From Blattabacterium cuenoti (GTDB lineage: Bacteria; Bacteroidota; Bacteroidia; Flavobacteriales; Blattabacteriaceae): DNA of 64,000 nucleotides. The notes beneath the pieces were generated by a model that saw only the letters and a program-made list of their open reading frames with translations, did not search any database and was not told the origin of the DNA. Position numbers and translations under genes: made by a program. Location of the stretch: assembly GCF_014251335.1 (NCBI RefSeq), contig NZ_CP059186.1, positions 188,289 through 252,288 of the forward strand. The letters run 5' to 3'. Below, in pieces: positions 35,655 through 44,428 of this stretch; the first letter of the stretch is position 1, and each line of letters starts with the position of its first letter.

Positions 35655-35719
35655 CTGGGATTCGAACCCAGGACCCTTACATTAAAAGTGTAATGCTCTA
35701 CCAGCTGAGCTATCAGGTC
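35647..35719 (-). tRNA. trnK: tRNA-Lys (anticodon UUU)
   Basis: A 73-base cloverleaf: acceptor GACCTGA/TCAGGTC with discriminator A, D arm GCTC-AGCTGGTA-GAGC, anticodon stem TTACA/TGTAA around CTTTTAA (anticodon TTT), T arm CTGGG-TTCGAAT-CCCAG. CCA is not encoded. The acceptor 3' strand overlaps the xth stop codon on the plus strand. Confidence 0.98.
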
Positions 35720-35763
35720 TTTTATTTTATTGTTATTGTATGATATAAAGTCATTAATTTAAG

Positions 35764-35771
35764 CAAATATA
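35764..35771 (-). promoter_or_regulatory. TATATTTG -7 promoter element, tRNA-Lys
   Basis: Exact TAnnTTTG on the minus strand 44 bases upstream of the tRNA 5' end, in the 71-base spacer to aroK. Confidence 0.55.
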
Positions 35772-35790
35772 CTATAATTTTTATGTGTTT

Positions 35791-36303
35791 ATGAAAATTT
35801 CTTTGATTGGATACATGGGATGCGGAAAAACTACTGTTGGAGAAAGACTCTCTAAAAAGTTAAATTTGAATTTTTATGATTTAGATGCTCTTCTTGTTGA
35901 AAGTAAAAAAGATTCTATTTGGAATCTTTTTAAAACAGAAGGGGAACCTTCTTTTAGAAAAAGAGAACATTCTATGTTAAAAAAAATTTTGAAAGAAAAA
36001 AACAAATACGTTTTTTCAGTTGGAGGAGGGACTCCTTGTTTTTATAATAATATTTATTTATTAAACAAATATTCAAATACATTTTATTTAAAAACGGATA
36101 GTTATACTTTATTTAAAAGATTATTTTTAGAAAGGAATACAAGACCTTTAATTTCCCATTTATCTAAAAATGAATTATTTAGGTTTATTATAAAGCATTT
36201 ATCTGAAAGAACATATTTTTACGAGAAATCCTTAGAAAGGATAAATGTATGTGGGAAATCCAAAGACGATATAGTTCAAGAAATCGTTAAATATATATAT
36301 TAG
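35791..36303 (+). CDS. aroK: Shikimate kinase
   Basis: Phosphorylates shikimate with ATP, two steps before chorismate. The start at 35791 (MKISLIGYMGCGKTTVG) fits the family; an ATG two codons earlier exists. Walker A is GYMGCGKTT at 7-15. Next come DLDALLVESKKDSIWNLFKTEGEPSFRKRE-type substrate residues, FSVGGGTPC, and the lid arginine in RNTRPLI. It lies 11 bases before tilS. Together with aroA it supplies the trp operon with chorismate. Confidence 0.95.
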   Translation: MKISLIGYMGCGKTTVGERLSKKLNLNFYDLDALLVESKKDSIWNLFKTEGEPSFRKREHSMLKKILKEKNKYVFSVGGGTPCFYNNIYLLNKYSNTFYLKTDSYTLFKRLFLERNTRPLISHLSKNELFRFIIKHLSERTYFYEKSLERINVCGKSKDDIVQEIVKYIY

Positions 36304-36314
36304 CTGAAATAATC

Positions 36315-37646
36315 ATGGAAAAAATATCATCTAATCATTTAAAAAAATATTTTTCGTTTAATTCGAAAAAAAAAGTATGTGTGGCTGTAAGTGGAGGAGT
36401 AGATAGTATGGTACTTATCAATTTGTTAGTTGATATTCCTGAAATTGAATCAGAAGTCGCACATTGTAATTTTTCTTTAAGAAATCAAGAATCTAATGAA
36501 GATGAAATTTTTATAAGAAATTTCTGTTCTGAAAAAAATATAAAATTTCATGTAAAAAAATTTGATACTTTAAGTTTTTCTAAAAAACATAAGTTATCTA
36601 TACAAATGTCCGCTAGAAAACTTAGGTATGATTGGTTCACAGAATTATTAAAAAAAAATTTATACGAATATATAGTATTAGGACACCATTTTGATGATTC
36701 TATAGAAACTTTTTTTATAAATATTTTTAGAGGGACTGGTCTTAAGGGATTGTTAGGAATTCCTAAAAAAAACGAAAAATTTGTTCGTCCTCTTTCTAAT
36801 TTCACTAAAAAAGAAATTTTGGCTTATGCAAAAATAAAAAATATAAAATGGAGATATGATCGTAGCAATCGAAATCTTAAATATTTAAGAAATAAAATTC
36901 GTTCAGTTTTATCTACATTTTATTCTTTTTCGTTTTCCTTTCGAAAAGGGTTAAAAAAAACTATAAATCATCTTCATGATGAAAATTTTTTAATAGAAAG
37001 AAAAATAGAAGAAGTACGTAAAGAAATTACAATAGAAAAAAAAGATTATCCATTCTTTTGGAAAATAGAATGTAAAAAAATAAAAAAATTACAACCTTTG
37101 TCTTTTTATTTGTTTAAATTATTTTCTCCATATGGATTTAATGATATCCAAAGTATGAAATATCTTATTGATGCACAATCTGGGAAACAACTTATATCCA
37201 AAATTTATCGTATTATTAAAAGTAGAAATAATTGGATTATAGTTTCTCATAAATTATTATCAGAAAATAAAAATAAGACTTATATGATTCCGAATCTAAA
37301 AATTCTTAAAAAAAAGAAAATGTTTTTACCTGTTGATATAAACTTTTCTTACAATCCAGAAAGAGAAATTAGTAAAGACATGTTACTTATGGATTTTGAA
37401 AAAATTCAATTTCCATTGTTATTAAGAACATGGAGGAAAGGAGATTTTTTTTATCCTTTTAAAATGAAAGGGAAAAAAAAATTAAGCAAATATTATAAGG
37501 AAAAAAAATTTTCTCTTTTGGAAAAAGAACACACATGGTTATTAATTAATGGGAATGGATATATCATTTTAATTATAGGAAATCGTTTAGATGATAGATT
37601 CAAAGTTACGGAAAATACAAAAAAAATATTAGGGATACAAATATAA
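36315..37646 (+). CDS. tilS: tRNA(Ile)-lysidine synthase
   Basis: N-type ATP pyrophosphatase that puts lysine on C34 of tRNA-Ile(CAU) so it reads AUA. The PP-loop SGGVDS is at 26-31, followed by LGHHFDDSIETFFINIFRGTGLKGL and RPLSNFTKKEILAYA. C-terminal substrate-binding domains extend to residue 443. AUA is abundant in this AT-rich DNA, so the gene should be essential here. Confidence 0.95.
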   Translation: MEKISSNHLKKYFSFNSKKKVCVAVSGGVDSMVLINLLVDIPEIESEVAHCNFSLRNQESNEDEIFIRNFCSEKNIKFHVKKFDTLSFSKKHKLSIQMSARKLRYDWFTELLKKNLYEYIVLGHHFDDSIETFFINIFRGTGLKGLLGIPKKNEKFVRPLSNFTKKEILAYAKIKNIKWRYDRSNRNLKYLRNKIRSVLSTFYSFSFSFRKGLKKTINHLHDENFLIERKIEEVRKEITIEKKDYPFFWKIECKKIKKLQPLSFYLFKLFSPYGFNDIQSMKYLIDAQSGKQLISKIYRIIKSRNNWIIVSHKLLSENKNKTYMIPNLKILKKKKMFLPVDINFSYNPEREISKDMLLMDFEKIQFPLLLRTWRKGDFFYPFKMKGKKKLSKYYKEKKFSLLEKEHTWLLINGNGYIILIIGNRLDDRFKVTENTKKILGIQI

Positions 37647-37730
37647 TTTATTTATTATCTGTTCATTTTACAATTTCAATTAGTATTTTTTAATTTTAAT
37701 TTTGAAAAGAATTAGTTGTTCTATTTATTT

Positions 37731-38798
37731 ATGAAAGTACACAATTTCAATGCAGGCCCTTCTGTTCTACCGAAAGAAGTTGTTAGAAAAACAGCTCAAT
37801 CTGTAATTAATTTTAATAGTACCGGATTATCGTTACTTGAGATTTCTCATAGAAGTATAGATTTTTTAGAAATAATCGAAAAAGCTACTCTTTTAGTAAG
37901 ACGTGTTATGAATTTAAATGATGATTATGCTATTTTGTTTCTTCAAGGAGGGGCCACATTACAATTTTCAATGGTTCCATTCAATTTAATGAACCGAAAA
38001 GCAGCTTACTTAGATACAGGATTTTGGGCCCATAACGCTATTAAGGAAGCTAAAAAATTTGGAGAAGTAAAAGTTTTATTTTCTGGTAAAAATAAAAACT
38101 ATACATATATATCAAAAAATTATCATATACCATGTGATATGGATTATTTTCATTGTACATCTAACAATACAATTGTTGGAACACAAATGAAAATATTTCC
38201 TAAAACATCATCTATTCCAATAGTTTGTGATATGTCTTCTGATATTTTTAGCAGAAAATTAGATTTTTGTCAATTCAGTTTAATATATGCTTCAGCACAA
38301 AAAAATGTAAGTTCAGCAGGAATGACTATTGTAATTTTGAAAAAAAATATTTTAGGAAAATTAAAAAAAGATATTCCTTCTTATATGGATTATAAAATTC
38401 ATATACAAAATAATAGCATATTAAATACTCCAAATGTTTTCTCTATTTATACTTCTATGTTGACTTTGAAATGGATAGAAAATCAAGGGGGACTTTCCAT
38501 TTTAGAAAAAAAAAACCAGTATAAAGCTAAATTATTATATGATGAAATAGATCAAAATAATTTATTTGAAAATAAGATACATAAAAAAAATCGCTCTAAT
38601 ATGAATGTTACTTTTTTCTTAAAAGAAAAGAATTTAGAAAAAGAATTTAATAAAATGTGGAAAAAAGAAAATATTGTAGGACTAGATGGGCATAGACATT
38701 TAGGTGGATATCGTGCCAGTATATATAATGCCCTCCCATTAGAAAGTGTTCTATTTCTCATTGAGATTATGAAAGAATTTGAAAGAAAATTTTCATAA
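37731..38798 (+). CDS. serC: Phosphoserine aminotransferase
   Basis: PLP enzyme of serine synthesis, also able to act in vitamin B6 synthesis in some bacteria. The start at 37731 (MKVHNFNAGPSVLPKEV) matches the family; the ATG five codons earlier does not. Other segments are ISHRSIDFLEII, FLQGGATLQFSMVP and the PLP-lysine region SLIYASAQKNVSSAG. An A10 run occurs in frame near 38506-38515. It is 355 residues long. The stop overlaps the yggS start by one base (TAATG). Confidence 0.94.
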   Translation: MKVHNFNAGPSVLPKEVVRKTAQSVINFNSTGLSLLEISHRSIDFLEIIEKATLLVRRVMNLNDDYAILFLQGGATLQFSMVPFNLMNRKAAYLDTGFWAHNAIKEAKKFGEVKVLFSGKNKNYTYISKNYHIPCDMDYFHCTSNNTIVGTQMKIFPKTSSIPIVCDMSSDIFSRKLDFCQFSLIYASAQKNVSSAGMTIVILKKNILGKLKKDIPSYMDYKIHIQNNSILNTPNVFSIYTSMLTLKWIENQGGLSILEKKNQYKAKLLYDEIDQNNLFENKIHKKNRSNMNVTFFLKEKNLEKEFNKMWKKENIVGLDGHRHLGGYRASIYNALPLESVLFLIEIMKEFERKFS

Positions 38799-39460
38799 TG
38801 AATCGCAACATAGAAGATAGATTTTTTTTTATAAAAAAAATGATACCAAAAAATGTAAAAATTTTGGCAGTTTCTAAAAATCAAGATACTTCTTACATAG
38901 AAAAATTATATAAAATAGGACATAGAGATTTTGGAGAAAATTATATTCAAGAAATGGTGAAAAAATATAAAAAATTACCCAAAGATATTCGATGGCATAT
39001 GATTGGTAGAATACAAAGTAATAAATTAAAATATATAATCCCTTTTATTCATTTAATTCACAGTGTTCAAAATTTAAAACAAATTAGTATAATAAATAAA
39101 ATGGCATTTAAATATAATAAGATTATACACTGTCTTTTGCAAATAAAAATTTGTAATGAAAAAAATAAATCAGGGATCACACATCAGGAAGCTTCCAAAA
39201 TATTGGAGAACAAAACTTATAAAAAAATGAAAAATGTTAAAATAATAGGAATAATGGGTCTCGCCTCTTTTCAAGAATTAGAAAAAATTCATAACGAATT
39301 TTCATATTTACGTGAGTTATATAATGAATATCAAAATAAATACAGACATTATATCCTTTCTATGGGAATGAGCAGAGATTATAATATAGCTATAAAATAT
39401 GGAACTACAATAGTTCGATTAGGGACTCTAATTTTTGGTGATCGAAAAAAAATTATCTAA
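38798..39460 (+). CDS. yggS: YggS/PROSC family PLP homeostasis protein
   Basis: Single-domain alanine-racemase-fold protein that binds PLP and balances B6 vitamers, with effects on amino-acid metabolism. The PLP lysine is K27 in ILAVSKNQD. Segments DFGENYIQEM, WHMIGRIQSNKLKYI, IHSVQN and LSMGMSRDYNIAIKYGTTIVRLGTLIFG are intact. It is coupled to serC by a one-base overlap, both being PLP-related. The 3' end overlaps trpA tail to tail by eight bases. Confidence 0.93.
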   Translation: MNRNIEDRFFFIKKMIPKNVKILAVSKNQDTSYIEKLYKIGHRDFGENYIQEMVKKYKKLPKDIRWHMIGRIQSNKLKYIIPFIHLIHSVQNLKQISIINKMAFKYNKIIHCLLQIKICNEKNKSGITHQEASKILENKTYKKMKNVKIIGIMGLASFQELEKIHNEFSYLRELYNEYQNKYRHYILSMGMSRDYNIAIKYGTTIVRLGTLIFGDRKKII

Positions 39461-40223
39461 TAGATTTTATATATTTTTTAATACTTTCTTCCAATTTATC
39501 ATTATCTAATGATTGAATAAAAGAACTTCCAATAATTCCTCCATTAGCATATTTACATGATAAATCAAAGGTTTTTTTATCTTTTATTCCAAACCCAATC
39601 AATTTTGGAATGCTGATAGATAATTTTTTAATATGTTTAAAAAACGATATTTGTTCTTTTCCAAAAGCATTAACACTACCTGTAGTAGAATTAGAAGAAA
39701 CTATATATAAAAATCCATCACTTATTTTACTTAACCAAGATATTCTGGATGAATCGGTTTTTGGAGTAATTAAAAATATCATAGATAACAAATATTTTTT
39801 AAATATATGTTGATATTTATGCAAAAAAATATCTACCGGAAGATCCGGTAAAATTAATCCGGAAACACCAGATTCTTTACATCTTTTTAAAAATTTATTT
39901 TTTCCAAATTGATAAAATTGATTGTAATACCCCATAAGAATAATAGGAATTTTTATTTTTTCTTTTAATTTTTCTATTTGATCAAATAATAAAGAGATAT
40001 TCATTCCATTTTTCAATGAACTTTGATTACTTTTTTGAATAATTATTCCATCAGATAAAGGATCAGAATAGGGGATCCCTATCTCAATTAAATCTACAGA
40101 AAGATCTTGCAAAATTTGTATTATTTTACCTGTGCTATTTAAATAAGGAAATCCTGCCGTAAAATAAATACATAATATATCTTTATTTTTATTTCTAAAT
40201 AAATTATGAATTTGATTCATCAT
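39453..40223 (-). CDS. trpA: Tryptophan synthase alpha chain
   Basis: Cleaves indole-3-glycerol phosphate to indole and glyceraldehyde-3-phosphate. The start is at one of two tandem ATGs (40223 or 40220, MNQIHNLFRNKNKDILCIYFTAGFP); a start at 40259 would add non-family residues. The catalytic Glu lies in LIEIGIPYSDPLSDG, and the catalytic Asp in GLILPDLPVD. The phosphate loop is VSSNSTTGS, with GFGIKDKKTF. The 5' end overlaps trpB by about 20 bases. It is the last trp gene. Confidence 0.95.
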   Translation of the reverse strand: MMNQIHNLFRNKNKDILCIYFTAGFPYLNSTGKIIQILQDLSVDLIEIGIPYSDPLSDGIIIQKSNQSSLKNGMNISLLFDQIEKLKEKIKIPIILMGYYNQFYQFGKNKFLKRCKESGVSGLILPDLPVDIFLHKYQHIFKKYLLSMIFLITPKTDSSRISWLSKISDGFLYIVSSNSTTGSVNAFGKEQISFFKHIKKLSISIPKLIGFGIKDKKTFDLSCKYANGGIIGSSFIQSLDNDKLEESIKKYIKSIR

Positions 40224-41406
40224 TTGAGAATTTAACAAAAAATTTATTGTAAACATCAATATCTTTATCTCCTCTTCCAGATAAAGTTACAATTATTATA
40301 TCCTCTTTTTTAAAAGGTATTTTTTTTAATGCAGCTAATGCATGAGCGCTTTCTAAAGCAGGTATAATACCTTCTGATCTTGTTAATTCATATCCAGCCT
40401 GTAAAGCTTCTTCATCTGTAGAATGTAAAAAATTTACACGTTTTTTTACGAAAAGATTAGCAAACATAGGTCCAATTCCTGGATAATCTAACCCTGGAGA
40501 TATAGAATGAGCGGGAAGAACTTGACCGTCTTGATCCTGTAAAATAAATGTCATACTTCCATGTAATATCCCTTTAGATCCACAATGAATAGACGCTGCT
40601 GTTTTTTTTGTCGTTATACCTAATCCAGAAGCTTCTACGGCGACAAGATTAACAGAATCATTATCCAGAAAATGATAAAAAGATCCCGCTGCATTGCTTC
40701 CTCCTCCTATACTAGCCACTACATAATTAGGAAAATAAGATCCTTCCATTTCTTGTAATTGTATTTTAACTTCTTCACTTATAATAGACTGAATATCTGC
40801 AACCATTTGAGGATAAGGATGAGGTCCCACTGTAGATCCAATTAAATAATAACTTTCCGGATGATTTATCCAATAACGAATAGCTTCATTAACAGCATCT
40901 TTAAGAGTTTTATTTCCACTAAAAACCGGAATTACTTCAGCACCAAGAGACTTCATTCTGATTACATTACTATACTGACGTTGTATATCAGTTTCTCCCA
41001 TAAAAATTACACATTTTAAATCCATTAATGCACAAATGGTAGCTGTTGCTACTCCATGTTGTCCAGCTCCTGTTTCTGCAACAATTTTCTTTTTTCCTAA
41101 TTTTTTTGCGAGTAAAGCTTGACCTATAGCATTATTAATTTTATGCGATCCTGTATGATTAAGATCTTCTCTTTTAAGATAAATTTTAGCATGATATTGA
41201 TTTGAATATTTTTCGCAAAAAAATAAAGGAGTAGGTCTTCCTACATAATTTTTTAGCAATTTTTTATATATTTTTTGATATTCATAACTTGTAATAAGTT
41301 TTTTATATTTATATTGTAGTTCCGTTATATTATAATGTAACATTTCAGGAATAAAAGCTCCTCCAAACTCTCCATAATATCCATTTTTATCAACAAAGTA
41401 TTTCAT
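40204..41406 (-). CDS. trpB: Tryptophan synthase beta chain
   Basis: PLP enzyme that joins indole and serine to make tryptophan. It opens YFVDKNGYYGEFGGAFIPEML. The PLP lysine lies in LNHTGSHKINNA. Other conserved parts are AETGAGQHGVATAT, the glycine loop VASIGGGSNAAG, HSISPGLDYPGIGP and the closing SGRGDKD. At 400 residues it is complete. It overlaps trpF by four bases (ATGA) and trpA by about 20. Confidence 0.98.
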   Translation of the reverse strand: MKYFVDKNGYYGEFGGAFIPEMLHYNITELQYKYKKLITSYEYQKIYKKLLKNYVGRPTPLFFCEKYSNQYHAKIYLKREDLNHTGSHKINNAIGQALLAKKLGKKKIVAETGAGQHGVATATICALMDLKCVIFMGETDIQRQYSNVIRMKSLGAEVIPVFSGNKTLKDAVNEAIRYWINHPESYYLIGSTVGPHPYPQMVADIQSIISEEVKIQLQEMEGSYFPNYVVASIGGGSNAAGSFYHFLDNDSVNLVAVEASGLGITTKKTAASIHCGSKGILHGSMTFILQDQDGQVLPAHSISPGLDYPGIGPMFANLFVKKRVNFLHSTDEEALQAGYELTRSEGIIPALESAHALAALKKIPFKKEDIIIVTLSGRGDKDIDVYNKFFVKFSNDESNS

Positions 41407-42038
41407 AATTCTCTTATTTTTTTTATAAAAGCATTTAATTTTATCTCATCTTTTTTTCCTGGATAAATTTCAAATTTGCTATTAATATCGATTCCAAACA
41501 TTTGCGGATGCAAAAAATTTTTTATTCTATCAAAATCTTGTATTTCGATCCCTCCACTTAAAAAAAATGGAATTTGAAAAGTGTATTCATCAAGTTTTTT
41601 CCAACAGAATTTTTGACCACTACCTCCATAATAAATTGTGTTACTATCAAATAAAAAATAAGTACAAAAAGGAACATAATCTACAATTTTTTCAAAAAAA
41701 AAGGAATCATCAACTCTAAAAGCTTTAATTAATTTTAATCCTTTTTTAAATAATTTTTCACAATAAAAAGGACTTTCTGTGCCATGTAATTGAATAAAAT
41801 CTAGTTTATTTTTTGTTTTTATTTTCAATATATTTTTTTCTGATTCGTTTACAAAAACACCTATTTTAAATATTTTTTTTTTGATTTTTGGAATAACAAA
41901 ATTAAACCCTACAAATCTAGGAGAATTAGGATAAAATATAAAACCAATAAAATCAGGTAATAAATTAGCAATTTTATCTACATTAAATTTTATTCCGCAT
42001 ATTTTTACTTTTAATGATTTTAATGATTGGAGTTTCAT
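41403..42038 (-). CDS. trpF: Phosphoribosylanthranilate isomerase
   Basis: Barrel enzyme converting PRA to CdRP. The catalytic Cys and Asp lie in VKICGIKF and LFDSNTIYYGGSGQKFCW. FIFYPNSPRFVG, FIQLHGTES and the phosphate site FLSGGIEIQDFD are visible. The sequence is more diverged and Phe/Lys-rich than its neighbours, but all sites are kept over 211 residues. It lies 10 bases after trpC as a separate gene, not fused to it. Confidence 0.94.
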   Translation of the reverse strand: MKLQSLKSLKVKICGIKFNVDKIANLLPDFIGFIFYPNSPRFVGFNFVIPKIKKKIFKIGVFVNESEKNILKIKTKNKLDFIQLHGTESPFYCEKLFKKGLKLIKAFRVDDSFFFEKIVDYVPFCTYFLFDSNTIYYGGSGQKFCWKKLDEYTFQIPFFLSGGIEIQDFDRIKNFLHPQMFGIDINSKFEIYPGKKDEIKLNAFIKKIREL

Positions 42039-42048
42039 ATTGATTCTA

Positions 42049-42843
42049 TCAATTATTTAGTCTTTTCGATAAAGATTTTATAAAATACTTACAAACTTTT
42101 CCAGGATCTTTTTTTTTCATAAAATATTCTCCAATTAGAAAACCTTTAAATCCTTGTTTTCTTAATTTTAAGATATGATTTACATTATTAATTCCACTTT
42201 CAGCAATTTTTACATAATTATTAGGTATTTTTGAAGATAATCTCAAACAATTATTGTAATCCACAATAAAAGTTTGTAAATTTCGATTATTAATTCCTAC
42301 AATATCTAAATTGTCTGTTATTTTTTCTATTTCAAATTCATTATGTATTTCAATAATAACCTCTAAATCAATATTTTTTGCGATTTTAGAAAAATTGGAT
42401 ATTTGATTTTTAGAAAGTATTCCAGCAATCAATAAAATTACATCAGCTCCCATAGATTTAGATTCTATAACCTGATATTCATCAATAATAAAATCTTTTC
42501 TTAATATAGGGACAGAGACTATAGAACGTGATTTCTTTAAATTTTCATTTTTACCAGAAAAAAAATGTTGATCTGTCAGAATAGATATTCCACTAACTCC
42601 TGCATATTCATAATCTTTGACTACTTTTTCTATTGATATTGCATTATTAATAATCCCTTTAGATGGAGATTTACATTTAAATTCTGCAATAATACCAGTA
42701 TGACTTTGTCTTATATTCTTTACAAGAGAAAAAGTTTTTCTTTCAAAGAAAGGACTATTTTCCAATTTTTTTATAGGATGTACAATTTTATTTTTGTATA
42801 TCTCTTTTTGTTTAACAGATATAATCTGCTCAAGAATATTCAT
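42049..42843 (-). CDS. trpC: Indole-3-glycerol phosphate synthase
   Basis: Ring-closing decarboxylase of tryptophan synthesis. Catalytic residues lie in GIIAEFKCKSPSKG (Glu, Lys), SVPILRKDFIIDEYQ (Lys), EVIIEIHNEFE (Glu) and VGINNRNLQTF (Asn); the phosphate site is AESGINN. The 264 residues are complete. Its ATG overlaps the trpD stop by four bases. Confidence 0.96.
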   Translation of the reverse strand: MNILEQIISVKQKEIYKNKIVHPIKKLENSPFFERKTFSLVKNIRQSHTGIIAEFKCKSPSKGIINNAISIEKVVKDYEYAGVSGISILTDQHFFSGKNENLKKSRSIVSVPILRKDFIIDEYQVIESKSMGADVILLIAGILSKNQISNFSKIAKNIDLEVIIEIHNEFEIEKITDNLDIVGINNRNLQTFIVDYNNCLRLSSKIPNNYVKIAESGINNVNHILKLRKQGFKGFLIGEYFMKKKDPGKVCKYFIKSLSKRLNN

Positions 42844-43841
42844 AAGCTTAATAATTTTTTTAGAATATTCTTTGCTTTTCCACTTTTTAATGAATATTTT
42901 GCTTTATCATAATTGTTTTCAAGACTATCTTGATTTAACAAACTTAATGCAAATGTGGCATTTGTTAAAACAACTTCATTTTGAGCTAAAGTGCCTTCTC
43001 CAGATAAAACACTAATAAATATACGAATATTTTCTTCTGTATTTTTTCCTCCTTTCAATTCATTGGGATTTACTTTAATTTGTTTCTTTCCTATTCCTAA
43101 TTCTTTAATAGAATAAAATCGTTCCCCTTTTGGGGTATAACATTTTACATCACTAGTAAGCGTGATTTCATCATACCCATCTAAACTGTGAATAATAGCA
43201 TAATTATTTTTCGTATTTTGATACATATAATAATATATTCTTGCTAATTCTAAATTGTTAACTCCTAATAATTGATTTTTTGGTTTTCCTGGATTTAATA
43301 ATGGGCCAAGTGTATTAAAAACCGTTTTCACTCCTAGTTCCTTTCTTACCCCAGATATTCTATTTAATACAGGATGAAATATAGGAGCATGTAAATAACA
43401 AATTCCTACTTTATCCAATTGATTTTTCAAATTTTCTTCTTTATTAGTAAAATGATATCCTAATCCTTTTAATATATTTGAAGACCCCGTGATAGAAGAA
43501 AAACTAAAACTTCCATGTTTGATCACTTTTTCTCCTGTTCCTGCTACGATAAAACATGCTAAAGTAGAGATATTAAAAGTATTTTTTTCGTCTCCACCTG
43601 TTCCTACAATATCTACAGCATTAAACTCTGTAAGATTTATCTTTATAGATAGTTCCATCATGGCTTGTCTAAAGCCAACTATTTCTTCTAAAGTGGGGGT
43701 TCTCATATTATATATAGTAGCTATGGCGACTATTTGTGTTTGATTGATTTTACCTTTTGATAATTCTATAAAAAGATTCTTAGCTTCTTGTTTTGTCAAT
43801 GTCTTTTCTATAAAAAGATTTTTTAATATTTTATTGTTCAT
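42840..43841 (-). CDS. trpD: Anthranilate phosphoribosyltransferase
   Basis: Transfers PRPP's phosphoribosyl group to anthranilate. The PRPP loop is VDIVGTGGDEKNTFNISTL, with VIKHGSFSFSS, NTLGPLLNPGKPKNQLLGV and HSLDGYDEIT. The start at 43841 (MNNKILKNLFIEK) begins two bases after the trpG stop; an ATG at 43862 would overlap it and add seven residues. The gene is separate from trpG. Confidence 0.96.
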   Translation of the reverse strand: MNNKILKNLFIEKTLTKQEAKNLFIELSKGKINQTQIVAIATIYNMRTPTLEEIVGFRQAMMELSIKINLTEFNAVDIVGTGGDEKNTFNISTLACFIVAGTGEKVIKHGSFSFSSITGSSNILKGLGYHFTNKEENLKNQLDKVGICYLHAPIFHPVLNRISGVRKELGVKTVFNTLGPLLNPGKPKNQLLGVNNLELARIYYYMYQNTKNNYAIIHSLDGYDEITLTSDVKCYTPKGERFYSIKELGIGKKQIKVNPNELKGGKNTEENIRIFISVLSGEGTLAQNEVVLTNATFALSLLNQDSLENNYDKAKYSLKSGKAKNILKKLLSL

Positions 43842-43843
43842 AA

Positions 43844-44422
43844 TTAACTTAAATTCAACCAATTATCTATTATTTTAACCCCATATGGGGTTAAAATAGA
43901 TTCTGGATGAAATTGGACTCCACGTACATTATAAAATCTGTGACGTAAAGCCATAATTTCTCCTTTCTCTCCAATAGCTGTAATCTGAAGTTCTTCAGGA
44001 AAATTATGTGGAGATATAATCCAAGAATGATAACGTCCAACTTTAATCTCTCTAGGCAATTTTTGAAATAAAATTTCTTGTGTGTCTACAATCTTAATTA
44101 AACTAGATATTCCATGATAAACCTCTTTTGTATTCAGAAGAGTAGCTCCAAAGACTTCTCCTATTGCTTGTTGACCTAAACAAACTCCAAAAATACTTTT
44201 GGTAGAAGCAAAATTTTTCACTAAAGGTTTTAAAATGTGTGCTTCATCAGGTATTCCAGGTCCTGGAGAAAGAATAATTTTACTATACTTTTCTATATCC
44301 GAAAGTTTAATTTCATTATTTCTAGATACTTGTATAGGATTTTTTGTTAATTTTTTTACAGCATGTACGAGATTGTAAGTAAAAGAGTCATAATTATCCA
44401 AAATCAGTATTTTTTTATTCAT
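43844..44422 (-). CDS. trpG: Anthranilate synthase component II (glutamine amidotransferase)
   Basis: Supplies ammonia from glutamine to TrpE. The triad is visible: Cys in GVCLGQQAIGEVFG, and His and Glu in VQFHPESILTP. The start is LILDNYDSFTYNLVHAV, and LSPGPGIP is the oxyanion strand. At 192 residues it is normal. It follows trpE by six bases. It may also serve para-aminobenzoate synthesis, since folate genes are present. Confidence 0.96.
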   Translation of the reverse strand: MNKKILILDNYDSFTYNLVHAVKKLTKNPIQVSRNNEIKLSDIEKYSKIILSPGPGIPDEAHILKPLVKNFASTKSIFGVCLGQQAIGEVFGATLLNTKEVYHGISSLIKIVDTQEILFQKLPREIKVGRYHSWIISPHNFPEELQITAIGEKGEIMALRHRFYNVRGVQFHPESILTPYGVKIIDNWLNLS

Positions 44423-44428
44423 AATACT